Origin: Clostridium thermopalmarium DSM 5974
GTDB taxonomy: Bacteria; Bacillota; Clostridia; Clostridiales; Clostridiaceae
Direction of reading: 5' to 3'
Length of the DNA: 47,341 nt
Assembly: GCF_002995795.1 (NCBI RefSeq)
Contig: NZ_PVXN01000018.1
Location: 1 to 47,341, forward strand
How positions within the stretch are numbered: the first letter of the stretch is position 1; each line of letters opens with the position of its first letter. The translations under genes were made by a program, and so were the position numbers. The notes beneath the pieces are model-generated. The model worked only from the letters and a program-made list of their open reading frames with translations. It did not search any database and had not been told where the DNA came from. Positions 1-7,925 of this stretch are shown one piece after another.

Positions 1-12
1 TGACAAACCCAT
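1..12 (-). CDS. Possible start of a gene truncated by the window edge
   Basis: Only four codons are visible (M-G-L-S), starting with ATG at 12..10 and running off the left edge. A good ribosome binding site, CAGGAG at 27..22, sits 9 bases upstream, and a plausible promoter lies about 145 bases upstream. The product cannot be assigned. The intervening leader of about 135 bases may be structured, but I could not match it to a known riboswitch. Confidence 0.3.
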
Positions 13-155
13 GTACGCCATCTCCTGTTATTATTAAGATGGGCTTAAGGCTGATTTTGACTATTGTCAGTCCTATTCTACATGATTTTTTCACAGGGGT
101 GTTGCATTTAATATTGCAATTTAAGAACTGCTTACTCATATAACTAACAATTAGT

Positions 156-184
156 ATAATACACTATATGAATATAGTTATCAA
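156..184 (-). promoter_or_regulatory. Putative sigma-A promoter for the gene leaving the left edge
   Basis: On the minus strand there is TTGATA (184..179), a 17-base spacer and TATTAT (161..156). It points toward the truncated gene at 12..1. The bases between this promoter and the permease terminus at 366 hold no ORF that I can support. Confidence 0.45.
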
Positions 185-316
185 TAGGATTTTCAAACTA
201 TATTAATCAATGTCTTATATTTTGTGTATAAACTTCCTTCATATAAAAATTGAACATCTCTTTCCTATATGTAATACCCGCATATAGAATTTACATTTAG
301 AAAACCTTTTCTTCAC

Positions 317-353
317 CACTAGAAATATTTTGCAAAGCAAAATATTTCTAGTG
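317..353 (-). terminator. Perfect 17-bp hairpin after the permease gene
   Basis: Arms 317-333 and 337-353 are perfectly complementary around an AAA loop. It lies 12 bases beyond the permease stop codon. There is no clear T-tract on either strand, so it may be an mRNA 3'-end stabiliser or a weak terminator rather than a classic intrinsic terminator. Confidence 0.5.
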
Positions 354-365
354 TGTCATGACTTA

Positions 366-1760
366 TTAAATTAAGAACATTGCTACTATTGTGGTTACTA
401 CGAGACCAATAAGAACTGGCTTTAGATTTCTTTTAGCAAGTTCAAAAGCATCTACTCCACATATAGCAGCTACTGGTATTAGAGCCCAAGGTACTATAGT
501 TCCTCCTCCAATCCATATTCCTGCTAACTGTCCTAGAGCAGTCAATGTTTCTACTCCTCCGCCTATGGCTGTTGAAAATAGTCTAGCAACAGAACCTACT
601 AGAGATATTCCTGAAAAGCCGGAACCATCTAGACCTGTTATCCCACCTACAGTAGTTAAAGTTATGGATGCTACTATAGAATTCAATGGAACTAAATTAG
701 CTAAGGCAACTCCCAAGTCATTCACAATTCCATTTGAATTACTTGGCAATATATTCCCAAATATATCATTAAAAGCTGAATCACCTAAATAAAAGAAAGC
801 TGCAACAGGTATTACTATTCCAAATATCTTGAATCCAAATTGTAATCCCTTTACCAAATTGTTTGTGATATTTTCAAGTGCATCCTTTTTATAAGATAAA
901 ATTGAAACTATAGATAATATAAATATAGCCGTTCCTCCTATTAGAGCAGTAGCATCTCCTCCCTGAAGTTTAGCAAAATACATTATAATTATATCTACTG
1001 CAAATAATATAAGAATAACTAAGGCTAAAATTTTTCTGATAGTCCTTGAAGCTATTAAATGTGAGTTCTCTTCTTCTACTTCATCTTGTTCTATTTCATA
1101 TTGCAAGTCCATATTCCCAGATTTAATGTCCTTTCTTAACATATAAAAGGCGATTACAGTAGTTACCACTGCCATAACAACTGTTAATGGTACACTTGCT
1201 TCAATAACTTTTGATACTTCTATTCCAGCAGCATCTGCTGTAATCTTAGGTGCAGCTTGTATTACATAATCACTAGATAAAGCTATTCCATGTCCAAATA
1301 AATTCATAGCTATAGCCGCTCCCATAGCTGGTAATCCTGCTTTTTTAGCTATAGGTAAAAATAAGGCTCCTATAAGGGCTACAGCAGGAGATGGCCAGAA
1401 AAACCATGAAAGCACCATCATAACTAAACCAATAACCCAATAGGCTACCCCATAAGATCTTATAACTTTTTTGAAAGGTGATACAACTTCTTGATTTATT
1501 CCAGAAACAGCTAATGTATTGCTCATAGCTGTTATAACCGAAATAATCAGTATAGTAGGCATTAATTCCTTTGTTGCATAAATGAAACTATTAAATACTC
1601 CCATAGCTGATTTATATATTGAATCAGTCCCTATTACTCCAAGAGCAAAAATCCCAATTATGCATATTAAAGTTATGTCTTTTTTCATTATCATAGCTAT
1701 AATAATTGCTATAATAAATATTAGATATACATAATGTAGAGCTGTCAATTCTATGGTCAT
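366..1760 (-). CDS. Polytopic membrane permease, ion-transporter-like (substrate unknown)
   Basis: This 464-residue protein is almost entirely hydrophobic, with about 11-12 predicted membrane segments. A single charged cytoplasmic loop lies near residues 208-240, rich in Glu and Asp. The two halves, each with Gly- and Ser-rich re-entrant-like stretches (for example GGGVETLTALGQLAG near residue 400), recall the ion transporter superfamily (DctM/DcuC/GntP-like carriers), but I recognise no family signature well enough to name a substrate. The start is supported by GGGAGGG upstream of ATG. It follows smpB on the same strand after a strong terminator, so it is probably transcribed separately. Carboxylate or amino-acid transport is possible but unproven. 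Confidence 0.55.
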   Translation of the reverse strand: MTIELTALHYVYLIFIIAIIIAMIMKKDITLICIIGIFALGVIGTDSIYKSAMGVFNSFIYATKELMPTILIISVITAMSNTLAVSGINQEVVSPFKKVIRSYGVAYWVIGLVMMVLSWFFWPSPAVALIGALFLPIAKKAGLPAMGAAIAMNLFGHGIALSSDYVIQAAPKITADAAGIEVSKVIEASVPLTVVMAVVTTVIAFYMLRKDIKSGNMDLQYEIEQDEVEEENSHLIASRTIRKILALVILILFAVDIIIMYFAKLQGGDATALIGGTAIFILSIVSILSYKKDALENITNNLVKGLQFGFKIFGIVIPVAAFFYLGDSAFNDIFGNILPSNSNGIVNDLGVALANLVPLNSIVASITLTTVGGITGLDGSGFSGISLVGSVARLFSTAIGGGVETLTALGQLAGIWIGGGTIVPWALIPVAAICGVDAFELAKRNLKPVLIGLVVTTIVAMFLI

Positions 1761-1865
1761 TTACATCCCTCCCGCATATTATTTTATATTATAGAATATG
1801 CTGAGGAATTAACTTTGTGATACAAGCTATATTCAGTATCAAATTGTATTAATTACTATATAAAA

Positions 1866-1896
1866 GATAAGAACTGCGAAAAACGCAGTTCTTATC
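1866..1896 (-). terminator. Intrinsic terminator of smpB
   Basis: A perfect 13-bp stem (1866-1878 with 1884-1896) has an AAAAA loop and is followed on the minus strand by TTTTATATA. It overlaps the smpB stop codon. No ssrA (tmRNA) gene follows, although it often does in related genomes. Confidence 0.8.
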
Positions 1897-2359
1897 TCAT
1901 TCTTTCCTTAATTTGCCTATCTATATCTCTTTTAGCTGATCTTTCAGCTATCGCTTCTCTCTTATCATAATTTTTCTTACCTCTTGCAACTCCAAGAGCA
2001 ACTTTTACTCTTCCTTTTTTTAGATATAAACTTAAAGGAATTAAAGTATATCCTTTTTGAGTAGTATATCCAAGTAAAGTAGCTATTTCTTTTTTGTGAA
2101 GAAGAAGTTTTCTCTCCCTCAATGGATCCTTATTAAATATATTACCCTTTTCATAAGGACTAATATGCATATTGCATAAAAACACTTCTCCATTCTTTAC
2201 TTGAGCATAACTATCCTTTAAATTTACCTTTCCAGCTCTTATGGATTTTACTTCTGTACCAACAAGAGCGATACCTGCCTCAAAAGTCTCGTCTATAAAA
2301 TAATCATGGAATGCTTTTCTGTTTTGTGCAAGAGTATTATTCTTGTTTTCCTTTTTCAT
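1892..2359 (-). CDS. smpB: SsrA-binding protein SmpB
   Basis: SmpB binds tmRNA and delivers it to stalled ribosomes in trans-translation. The 155-residue product has the usual length and family segments: [14 protein letters not shown] near the N-terminus, [19 protein letters not shown], and the basic C-terminal tail GRGKK-like/[19 protein letters not shown] needed for decoding-centre contact. The reading frame is open 22 codons further upstream, but I start at ATG 2359..2357 because the family begins at this MKKENKN-type N-terminus. The longer frame would also begin inside the promoter. The ribosome binding site is weak (GTGGGTGTGG). The gene has its own promoter and terminator, apparently uncoupled from rnr by the inserted maltose genes. 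Confidence 0.93.
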   Translation of the reverse strand: MKKENKNNTLAQNRKAFHDYFIDETFEAGIALVGTEVKSIRAGKVNLKDSYAQVKNGEVFLCNMHISPYEKGNIFNKDPLRERKLLLHKKEIATLLGYTTQKGYTLIPLSLYLKKGRVKVALGVARGKKNYDKREAIAERSAKRDIDRQIKERMR

Positions 2360-2384
2360 ATACGCCACACCCACTTTTCCACTT

Positions 2385-2425
2385 CTGTAATATGTTATTA
2401 TATTACAGATACATCTAAAAGTCAA
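2385..2425 (-). promoter_or_regulatory. smpB promoter with an overlapping inverted repeat
   Basis: TTGACT (2425..2420), a 17-base spacer and TATAAT (2402..2397) form a near-consensus sigma-A promoter. A perfect 9-6-9 inverted repeat (2385-2393 and 2400-2408, arms CTGTAATAT/ATATTACAG) overlaps the -10 and start region. It could be an operator or a 5'-end hairpin. Confidence 0.7.
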
Positions 2426-2492
2426 ATATAAGAACTCTGAAAGTTGATTATAGTTTTAATTTCTTATTTCAACATCTTTTCAGCTTTAAGTT

Positions 2493-4154
2493 CTATACTC
2501 TATACACTCTCACCTCATAAGGTTTTAGATTAATACTTGTAGTTTCTTCATGTGCTTCTACAGGATAATTATTGAGTAAAAGATTTTTAAATTTCAATTT
2601 TAAATCTTTGTATTCATATAAAGCCTCAGAATCTGTCAAATTACAAATTATTATAACCTTCTCATCATCTAATGTTCTAGTATATGCAAAAATTTGCTCA
2701 TGGTCTTCTAATATTAAATCATAAGTTCCATAAATAAATATAATATTTTGCTTTCTCAATAAAATCATTTTTTTATAAAAATTAAGCACAGAATTAGGAT
2801 CTTTCTCTTCATCTGCTGCATTAATTTTTGTGTAATTCGGATTTACTTTAATCCACGGCTTTCCAGAAGTAAAACCTGCATTTATGCTTCTATCCCACTG
2901 CATTGGCGTACGAGAATTATCTCTTGATGTTGACCATATTATTCTCATTATTTCATCATGAGACATACCTTGTTCTTTTTTTATGGCATAAAAATTTTTA
3001 GTTCTCACATCATTATAATCTTCAATGTTTTTAAATTTAACATTGGTCATACCTAATTCTTGTCCTTGATATATAAATGGAGTTCCCTGCATGAAAAAAT
3101 ACATAGCAGCTAGAGATGTAGCACTTTCTCTCCAGTATCTATCATCATCTCCCAAAGTGGAAACTATTCTTGGTACATCATGATTTTCAATATATAATGC
3201 ATTCCACCCATTACCTTCTAATCCTTTTTGCCATTTTGATAAAATCTTCTTTAATTTAGGAATACTCATATCTGAATCTGTACCATTTTCCCACAAGTGC
3301 ACATGCTCAAATTGAAATATCATGTTAAACTTTCCTTCATTTTCTCCAACCCAAAGAGAAGCATCTTCAACATTAACTCCATTAGCTTCTCCAACTGTCA
3401 TTATATCATATTTGCGAAAAGTATTTTCAGCTAGCTCTTCTAAATATTCATGAATTCCTTCCACATTCATATGCTTATCAAAAGATGGAACATATCTTAA
3501 TCCTTTTGGATTAGGCATATCTTTTAAGCCCTCTTCTTTATTTATATGACTAATAGCATCAACTCTAAACCCATCTATTCCTTTATCCAGCCACCAATTA
3601 ATCATATCATAAATTGCCTTACGCATATTTTTATTTTTCCAATTTAAATCTGGTTGTTTTCTTGAAAATAGATGAAGATAATATTGATCAGTTTTTTCAT
3701 CATACTCCCAAGCCGAACCTCCAAAAATACTTTCCCAGTTGTTTGGTTCTCTTCCATCCTTGCCATCACGCCATATATACCAATCTCTTTTTGGATTATC
3801 TCTTGAAGAACGAGACTCAATAAACCATGGATGTTCATCACTTGTATGATTAACAACCAAATCAATTATAAGCTTCATGCCTTTTTTGTGGACTTCATCC
3901 AAAAGCTCATTAAAATCATCCATAGTACCAAAATCATCCATTATATCTTGATAGTCACTAATATCGTATCCATTATCATCATTAGGTGATTTATACATTG
4001 GACAAATCCATATTACATCAATTCCTAAATCTTTTAGATAATCTAATTTAGATATTATTCCTTGTAAATCTCCTATTCCATCTCCATTAGAATCTTTGAA
4101 ACTTCTTGGATATACCTCATAAGCAACTGCTTCTTTCCACCATGTCTTTTTCAT
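2493..4154 (-). CDS. malL: GH13 alpha-glucosidase (maltase type)
   Basis: A cytoplasmic glycoside hydrolase family 13 enzyme of 553 residues, the usual length for oligo-1,6-/alpha-glucosidases, with no signal peptide. Conserved regions are visible: DLVVNHTS (98-105), GFRVDAISH with nucleophile D199, MTVGEANG with acid/base E256, and ENHD with D326. The residue after the nucleophile is Ala200. In this subfamily Val at this place goes with alpha-1,6 specificity and Ala or Thr with alpha-1,4 specificity, so maltose is the likely substrate (inference). It is the last gene of the maltose cassette, downstream of glucokinase, with a LacI-type operator in the 85-base spacer. It would split the maltose released by the MapP-like phosphatase. 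The symbol follows the family; malB would be an equivalent name. Confidence 0.85.
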   Translation of the reverse strand: MKKTWWKEAVAYEVYPRSFKDSNGDGIGDLQGIISKLDYLKDLGIDVIWICPMYKSPNDDNGYDISDYQDIMDDFGTMDDFNELLDEVHKKGMKLIIDLVVNHTSDEHPWFIESRSSRDNPKRDWYIWRDGKDGREPNNWESIFGGSAWEYDEKTDQYYLHLFSRKQPDLNWKNKNMRKAIYDMINWWLDKGIDGFRVDAISHINKEEGLKDMPNPKGLRYVPSFDKHMNVEGIHEYLEELAENTFRKYDIMTVGEANGVNVEDASLWVGENEGKFNMIFQFEHVHLWENGTDSDMSIPKLKKILSKWQKGLEGNGWNALYIENHDVPRIVSTLGDDDRYWRESATSLAAMYFFMQGTPFIYQGQELGMTNVKFKNIEDYNDVRTKNFYAIKKEQGMSHDEIMRIIWSTSRDNSRTPMQWDRSINAGFTSGKPWIKVNPNYTKINAADEEKDPNSVLNFYKKMILLRKQNIIFIYGTYDLILEDHEQIFAYTRTLDDEKVIIICNLTDSEALYEYKDLKLKFKNLLLNNYPVEAHEETTSINLKPYEVRVYRV

Positions 4155-4181
4155 TTTAGCATAACCTCCATTATAAATTGA

Positions 4182-4193
4182 GCAATCGCTTGC
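4182..4193 (-). promoter_or_regulatory. LacI-family operator or cre site before malL
   Basis: GCAATCGCTTGC fits the GCAANCGNTTGC palindrome of LacI-family regulators, and on the minus strand TGCAAGCGATTGCT is close to a CcpA cre site. It sits about 28 bases upstream of the malL start. It may bind MalR, CcpA or both. Confidence 0.6.
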
Positions 4194-4239
4194 ATAAACC
4201 TGTAAAAAAAAAACTTAATAATTTTATTTTTTTATTTTT

Positions 4240-5190
4240 TTATTTACTTTCCATTATTGCAAGAGCAACTGCCCCCATAAGTCCCGCATTAGTTCCTAGG
4301 CCTGCTGGAACTATTTTTGTACTTTCTGCCATAGACTTAAAGCATCTCTTGTTAACCACTTCTTGTACCTTCTTAAATACTATATCTCCACCCTTTGAAA
4401 CTCCTCCTCCAATTATAACCATTTCTGGGTCAAAAGACGCTATTATGTTCGCAATACATATTCCTAAATAATTTAATGCTTTATCAAGCACAGCCTTAGC
4501 TACAGCATCTCCTTTTTCAGCCTCTTTAAACACTTCATAAGATGTTACATTTTCGTAAGTTGTAAGAGAAGTTTTTACTCCTTTGGTAATCTCTTCTTTT
4601 GCCAATCTTCCTATAGCTGTACCTGATGCTAATGCTTCTGCGCATCCATAATTTCCACAATTACAACGAGGTCCATCCTTTTCTAAGGTCATGTGTCCAA
4701 TCTCTAAAGCATTGCTGGTATTACCCCTATATATTTTTCCGTTTAATATAGCTCCACCACCTATTCCTGTAGAAACTGTTACAAATATCATATTGCTGGT
4801 GCCTTTTCCTGCCCCAAAAATATATTCTCCCATAGCTGCTACATTAGCATCATTATCTAAATAAACATGGATATTAAACTTATCTTTTAAAGGCTTAACT
4901 AAGTTGAAGTTTCTAAAAGGAAGGTTCGGTGTGGTTATGATTTTTCCCTCTTTGGCATCTAAAGGTCCTGGAGAACCTATTCCTATAGTTACAATTTTAT
5001 CTTTAGCTACTTTAGATTCTTCTATTACTTTTTCTATAACTAATATTATTCTTTGAAGTACTGCTTCTTCTCCCTCTTCTGCTTTTGTAGGAATAGTATA
5101 CTGTGAAACTATATTTCCATCAAAATCTGCAACAGCTCCACTTATTTTTGTTCCTCCTAAATCAATTCCTATAACATAGTTATCAGCCAT
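4240..5190 (-). CDS. glcK: ROK-family glucokinase
   Basis: This 316-residue enzyme is predicted to phosphorylate free glucose to glucose-6-phosphate. Visible ROK features are the phosphate-binding DLGGTK (10-15), LDNDANVAA with the catalytic Asp near 114, EIGH (163-166) and the zinc motif CNCGNYGC with C176, C178 and C183. Its start overlaps the end of the preceding phosphatase gene by 8 bases, which indicates translational coupling. In this cassette it would receive the glucose made by MalL. A repressor role is unlikely because there is no N-terminal helix-turn-helix. Specificity for glucose rather than another hexose is inferred from context. Confidence 0.85.
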   Translation of the reverse strand: MADNYVIGIDLGGTKISGAVADFDGNIVSQYTIPTKAEEGEEAVLQRIILVIEKVIEESKVAKDKIVTIGIGSPGPLDAKEGKIITTPNLPFRNFNLVKPLKDKFNIHVYLDNDANVAAMGEYIFGAGKGTSNMIFVTVSTGIGGGAILNGKIYRGNTSNALEIGHMTLEKDGPRCNCGNYGCAEALASGTAIGRLAKEEITKGVKTSLTTYENVTSYEVFKEAEKGDAVAKAVLDKALNYLGICIANIIASFDPEMVIIGGGVSKGGDIVFKKVQEVVNKRCFKSMAESTKIVPAGLGTNAGLMGAVALAIMESK

Positions 5191-5989
5191 TAAACTCCCC
5201 CTCTTCTATTTTTACTTCTACACCGTAATGGTCCGATACCACATTTCTATTTTCTCCATTAAATATTACCTTTGAATATTTAACTTGTATTTTTTTATTG
5301 CATAAAATCCAATCTAATCTTAAGTCCTCCTTATTTTCATTCCATCCTGCTATTTTACCCTTTACCGTAACTCCATTATCTTTTTCTTTTGCCATAGAAT
5401 AAGTATCATACATCCCTTTTCCTATTAAATAATCATAACCTTCTCCTCTTAAAAAAGCATTATTATTAAAGTCTCCCATTAAAAATGTTAATCTGTCATC
5501 ATTTACTCTTTCAAGGATTTTATGTGCTTGTTCCTTAAAAGGTTCATCTTCATCATCCCACCATCCAAGATGACAAGAATAAACATCTATAAGATTTCCC
5601 TTTATATTTAAAGAAGCTCCTATAATTTTTCTAGTCTTCCAAAAGGATGTATCTTCACTTTTGGTTGCGAAGAAGCAGTAAGCTTTTTCAATTTTGTGCT
5701 TTGTTATAATGCTTACTCCTTCTTCATATTTGTCATACCCTATATGAGAGAAATCCCATAACATCTCATATTCACTGCAACCTGACTTTTTTAGTTCATT
5801 TATTAAAGTTAGAGCAAAATTATCTTCTTTTATGTTTTTAAAAAGGACTTTCTTGTCTATAGATTGGTTTACTTCTTGCAATGCAATTATATCATATTTT
5901 TTCTGTAATATGGTGTCAATTATAATCTTAATTTTTTCTTGTTGATTTTCTTCCATCCATGAATGACAATTTAAAGTTAAAAGCTTCAT
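5183..5989 (-). CDS. mapP: EEP-fold phosphatase, probable maltose 6'-phosphate phosphatase (MapP-like)
   Basis: A 268-residue endonuclease/exonuclease/phosphatase-superfamily protein with the full catalytic set: N7 (LTLNCHSW), E39 (LQEV), H140 (YSCHLGWW), D173 and N175 (GDFNN), D226 (RLDW) and D253-H254 (SDHYG). There is no signal peptide, so it acts in the cytoplasm. It begins 2 bases after the PTS permease gene and overlaps glcK. An EEP protein coupled to a maltose PTS matches the Enterococcus faecalis MapP arrangement, where this phosphatase turns PTS-made maltose 6'-phosphate back into maltose. The assignment rests on fold plus context. A nuclease or other sugar-phosphate phosphatase remains possible, but no 6-phospho-alpha-glucosidase is present to use the sugar phosphate directly. 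Confidence 0.75.
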   Translation of the reverse strand: MKLLTLNCHSWMEENQQEKIKIIIDTILQKKYDIIALQEVNQSIDKKVLFKNIKEDNFALTLINELKKSGCSEYEMLWDFSHIGYDKYEEGVSIITKHKIEKAYCFFATKSEDTSFWKTRKIIGASLNIKGNLIDVYSCHLGWWDDEDEPFKEQAHKILERVNDDRLTFLMGDFNNNAFLRGEGYDYLIGKGMYDTYSMAKEKDNGVTVKGKIAGWNENKEDLRLDWILCNKKIQVKYSKVIFNGENRNVVSDHYGVEVKIEEGEFNG

Positions 5990-5991
5990 AT

Positions 5992-7668
5992 TTATTCACC
6001 TAGAATATCTATAATATTTGATTTTATAACATCTGCCTTAGGTCCATAAACAACTTGAACACCTTTATCCTTTATTATTAAACCTAATGCCTTGTTGTCC
6101 TTCCATTCTTTCTCTCCTGCAACTAAGCTTAGATCTTTAACAGTTACACGAAGGCGAGTCATACAAGCATCAACATCTATTATATTGTCTTTTCCACCTA
6201 ATAATTTTATAGCATTAACTGCAATTTCATCTTTAACTTTCTTGTTTCCTTTGCTTTCTTTATTTTCTGATTTTGAATCTTTAGAGTTTTCCATTCCTTC
6301 AACATCATTTCCCAAACGTCCTGGTGTAGCAATTTTAAACTTTTTAATCATGAAGCTGAACATAAAGTAGCTTATGAATAAGAATGCTATTGCTACCATT
6401 ATAAAGTTAATTAAATCTCTTACAAGACCTGCATTTATAATCATTGGAGTACGAGTTAAAAACTCTATAAATCCAAAAGCATGTATACGTAAATTTAGTA
6501 TATCTGCCATAGCAAATGCTAATCCTGTTAATACTGCATATGAACCATATAAAATTGGAGAAGTAAACATAAACATAAATTCAATAGGTTCTGTAACTCC
6601 TGTTAAAAATACCGCAATAGCAGCTGATAGATACATAGATTTATATTTTGATTTTTTATCATTATCTACATTTTTATACATTGCTAAAGCTGCACCTATT
6701 AATGTAGCAGATGATGTTATTATCTGCCCAATTTTGAAACGAGCTGGATGAACTGTAGCAAGTAAATTCTTATACGTATTTATATCTCCTAAAGCCTTTA
6801 AATTATTTAAGTCTGTAATCCATGCTAACCATAATGGGTCCTGTCCTGATACTATTTTACCTATACTGTCTCCAGTTAATATTTTATAAGTTCCTCCAAG
6901 ATCAGTATAGTTTATTGGTACCGTTATCAAATGATGTAATCCAAAAGGTAGTAATAAACGTTCAAAGAATCCATATACAAAAGGTGATATAATTGGTGCA
7001 TTATCTTTAGATGTTGCAATCCACTTTCCAAAACTATTTATTCCAGTTTGTGCAATTGGCCAGAATATAGAAAGTATGACTGCCGCTATAACTGAATATA
7101 CAATTACTACAAATGGCACAAAACGTTTACCATTGAAAAATGAAAGTGCATTTGGCAATTTATCATAGTTATAATATTTATTATATAATGTAGCTCCTAA
7201 GAAACCTGCTATAATACCAACAAATACTCCCATATTTAGAGCTGGTGCTCCAAGTACAGATATGAAATAGTCCTCAACTAAAAGCTTCCCGCCTAATATG
7301 TTATTTACTGTTGCATTTGGCTCTGCAAGCATAGCCTCACTTATTCCAAAAATAGTTCCTGTTACACGATTAATCAATATAAAAGCTATAGCAGACGCAA
7401 AAGCTCCACCAGCACGTTCCTTAGCCCAAGAACCACCAATGGCTATAGCAAATAATAAATTTAAGTTACCTATTACCGCCCATCCTAAGTCTTCTACTAT
7501 AGTTGCTATTGTTCCTATAACGCCTGTAGTTCCAAGAAAAATTCCTATTACCTTTCCAAGTGAAATCATAAGTCCTGCAGCTGGCATAACTGCAATAACT
7601 ACCATTAGAGCTTTACCAAACTTCTGCCAAAAATCAAATGAAATTAATTTTGTTTCTTTTGAAGACAT
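5992..7668 (-). CDS. malT: PTS maltose/glucose-family transporter, EIICB
   Basis: A 558-residue phosphotransferase permease of the glucose/maltose superfamily. Residues 1 to about 435 form the membrane EIIC domain, with GLHHLITVPIN and the TGVTEPIEFMF signature. A charged linker (about 445-475) follows, then an EIIB domain with the phosphocysteine C502 in DACMTRLRV. There is no EIIA domain, so it must take phosphate from an EIIA encoded elsewhere. It is the first gene of the maltose operon, with AAGGGGG upstream of ATG, a consensus promoter and two downstream operators. The neighbouring alpha-glucosidase, phosphatase and glucokinase point to maltose; glucose or trehalose cannot be excluded from the sequence alone. 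Confidence 0.82.
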   Translation of the reverse strand: MSSKETKLISFDFWQKFGKALMVVIAVMPAAGLMISLGKVIGIFLGTTGVIGTIATIVEDLGWAVIGNLNLLFAIAIGGSWAKERAGGAFASAIAFILINRVTGTIFGISEAMLAEPNATVNNILGGKLLVEDYFISVLGAPALNMGVFVGIIAGFLGATLYNKYYNYDKLPNALSFFNGKRFVPFVVIVYSVIAAVILSIFWPIAQTGINSFGKWIATSKDNAPIISPFVYGFFERLLLPFGLHHLITVPINYTDLGGTYKILTGDSIGKIVSGQDPLWLAWITDLNNLKALGDINTYKNLLATVHPARFKIGQIITSSATLIGAALAMYKNVDNDKKSKYKSMYLSAAIAVFLTGVTEPIEFMFMFTSPILYGSYAVLTGLAFAMADILNLRIHAFGFIEFLTRTPMIINAGLVRDLINFIMVAIAFLFISYFMFSFMIKKFKIATPGRLGNDVEGMENSKDSKSENKESKGNKKVKDEIAVNAIKLLGGKDNIIDVDACMTRLRVTVKDLSLVAGEKEWKDNKALGLIIKDKGVQVVYGPKADVIKSNIIDILGE

Positions 7669-7708
7669 ATTATTTCCCCCTTTAAATAAGAAATAAGATT
7701 AAATTTAT

Positions 7709-7752
7709 GCAATCGATTTAAAAAAAATAAATTATGTTTGTGCAAACGTTTG
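7709..7752 (-). promoter_or_regulatory. Two LacI-type operators in the malT leader
   Basis: Site 1 is the perfect palindrome CAAACGTTTG (7743-7752); site 2 is GCAATCGATT with core AATCGATT (7711-7718). Their centres are 33 bases apart, about three helical turns. Both lie just downstream of the predicted transcription start, where a repressor would block initiation or early elongation. MalR is the obvious candidate; CcpA is possible. Confidence 0.7.
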
Positions 7753-7764
7753 TCTTATGAATAA

Positions 7765-7793
7765 ATTATATTCTTTAATATAAACTTTGTCAA
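7765..7793 (-). promoter_or_regulatory. Consensus sigma-A promoter of the maltose PTS operon
   Basis: A perfect TTGACA (7793..7788), 17-base spacer and perfect TATAAT (7770..7765). Initiation would fall near 7758, inside or next to the first operator. Such a strong core promoter fits control by tight repression. Confidence 0.9.
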
Positions 7794-7851
7794 TAAATTC
7801 ATGTAAACTTTCTCAATGAAACTTTTTATATATTTTACGTATATTAAGTCA

Positions 7852-7878
7852 CAAAAAAAGAGTATATTCTTATACTCT
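7852..7878 (-). terminator. Intrinsic terminator of malR
   Basis: An 8-bp stem (7859-7866 with 7871-7878) with a TTCT loop is followed directly on the minus strand by seven T. It separates malR transcription from the PTS operon promoter. Confidence 0.8.
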
Positions 7879-7925
7879 CTCAAAACTTAAATGTTATCCT
7901 ATTATTTATTCTATTATGACACAAC

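Noticed and set aside
391-792. Plus-strand open frame of 133 codons inside the permease gene
   Set aside because: It is antisense to a well-formed membrane protein, has Pro/Thr/Ile-rich artefactual composition and lacks a ribosome binding site.
1-1891. tmRNA gene (ssrA) downstream of smpB
   Set aside because: No alanine-tRNA-like ends and no tag-peptide reading frame could be found in the available sequence.
5183-5989. DNA repair exonuclease III / AP endonuclease
   Set aside because: The EEP catalytic residues are shared, but the gene is translationally coupled to a sugar PTS and glucokinase and lacks typical exonuclease III DNA-binding segments.
7298-7696. Plus-strand open frame of 132 codons antisense to malT
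   Set aside because: It is a shadow of a strong EIIC coding region and runs into the malT promoter region without its own initiation signals.
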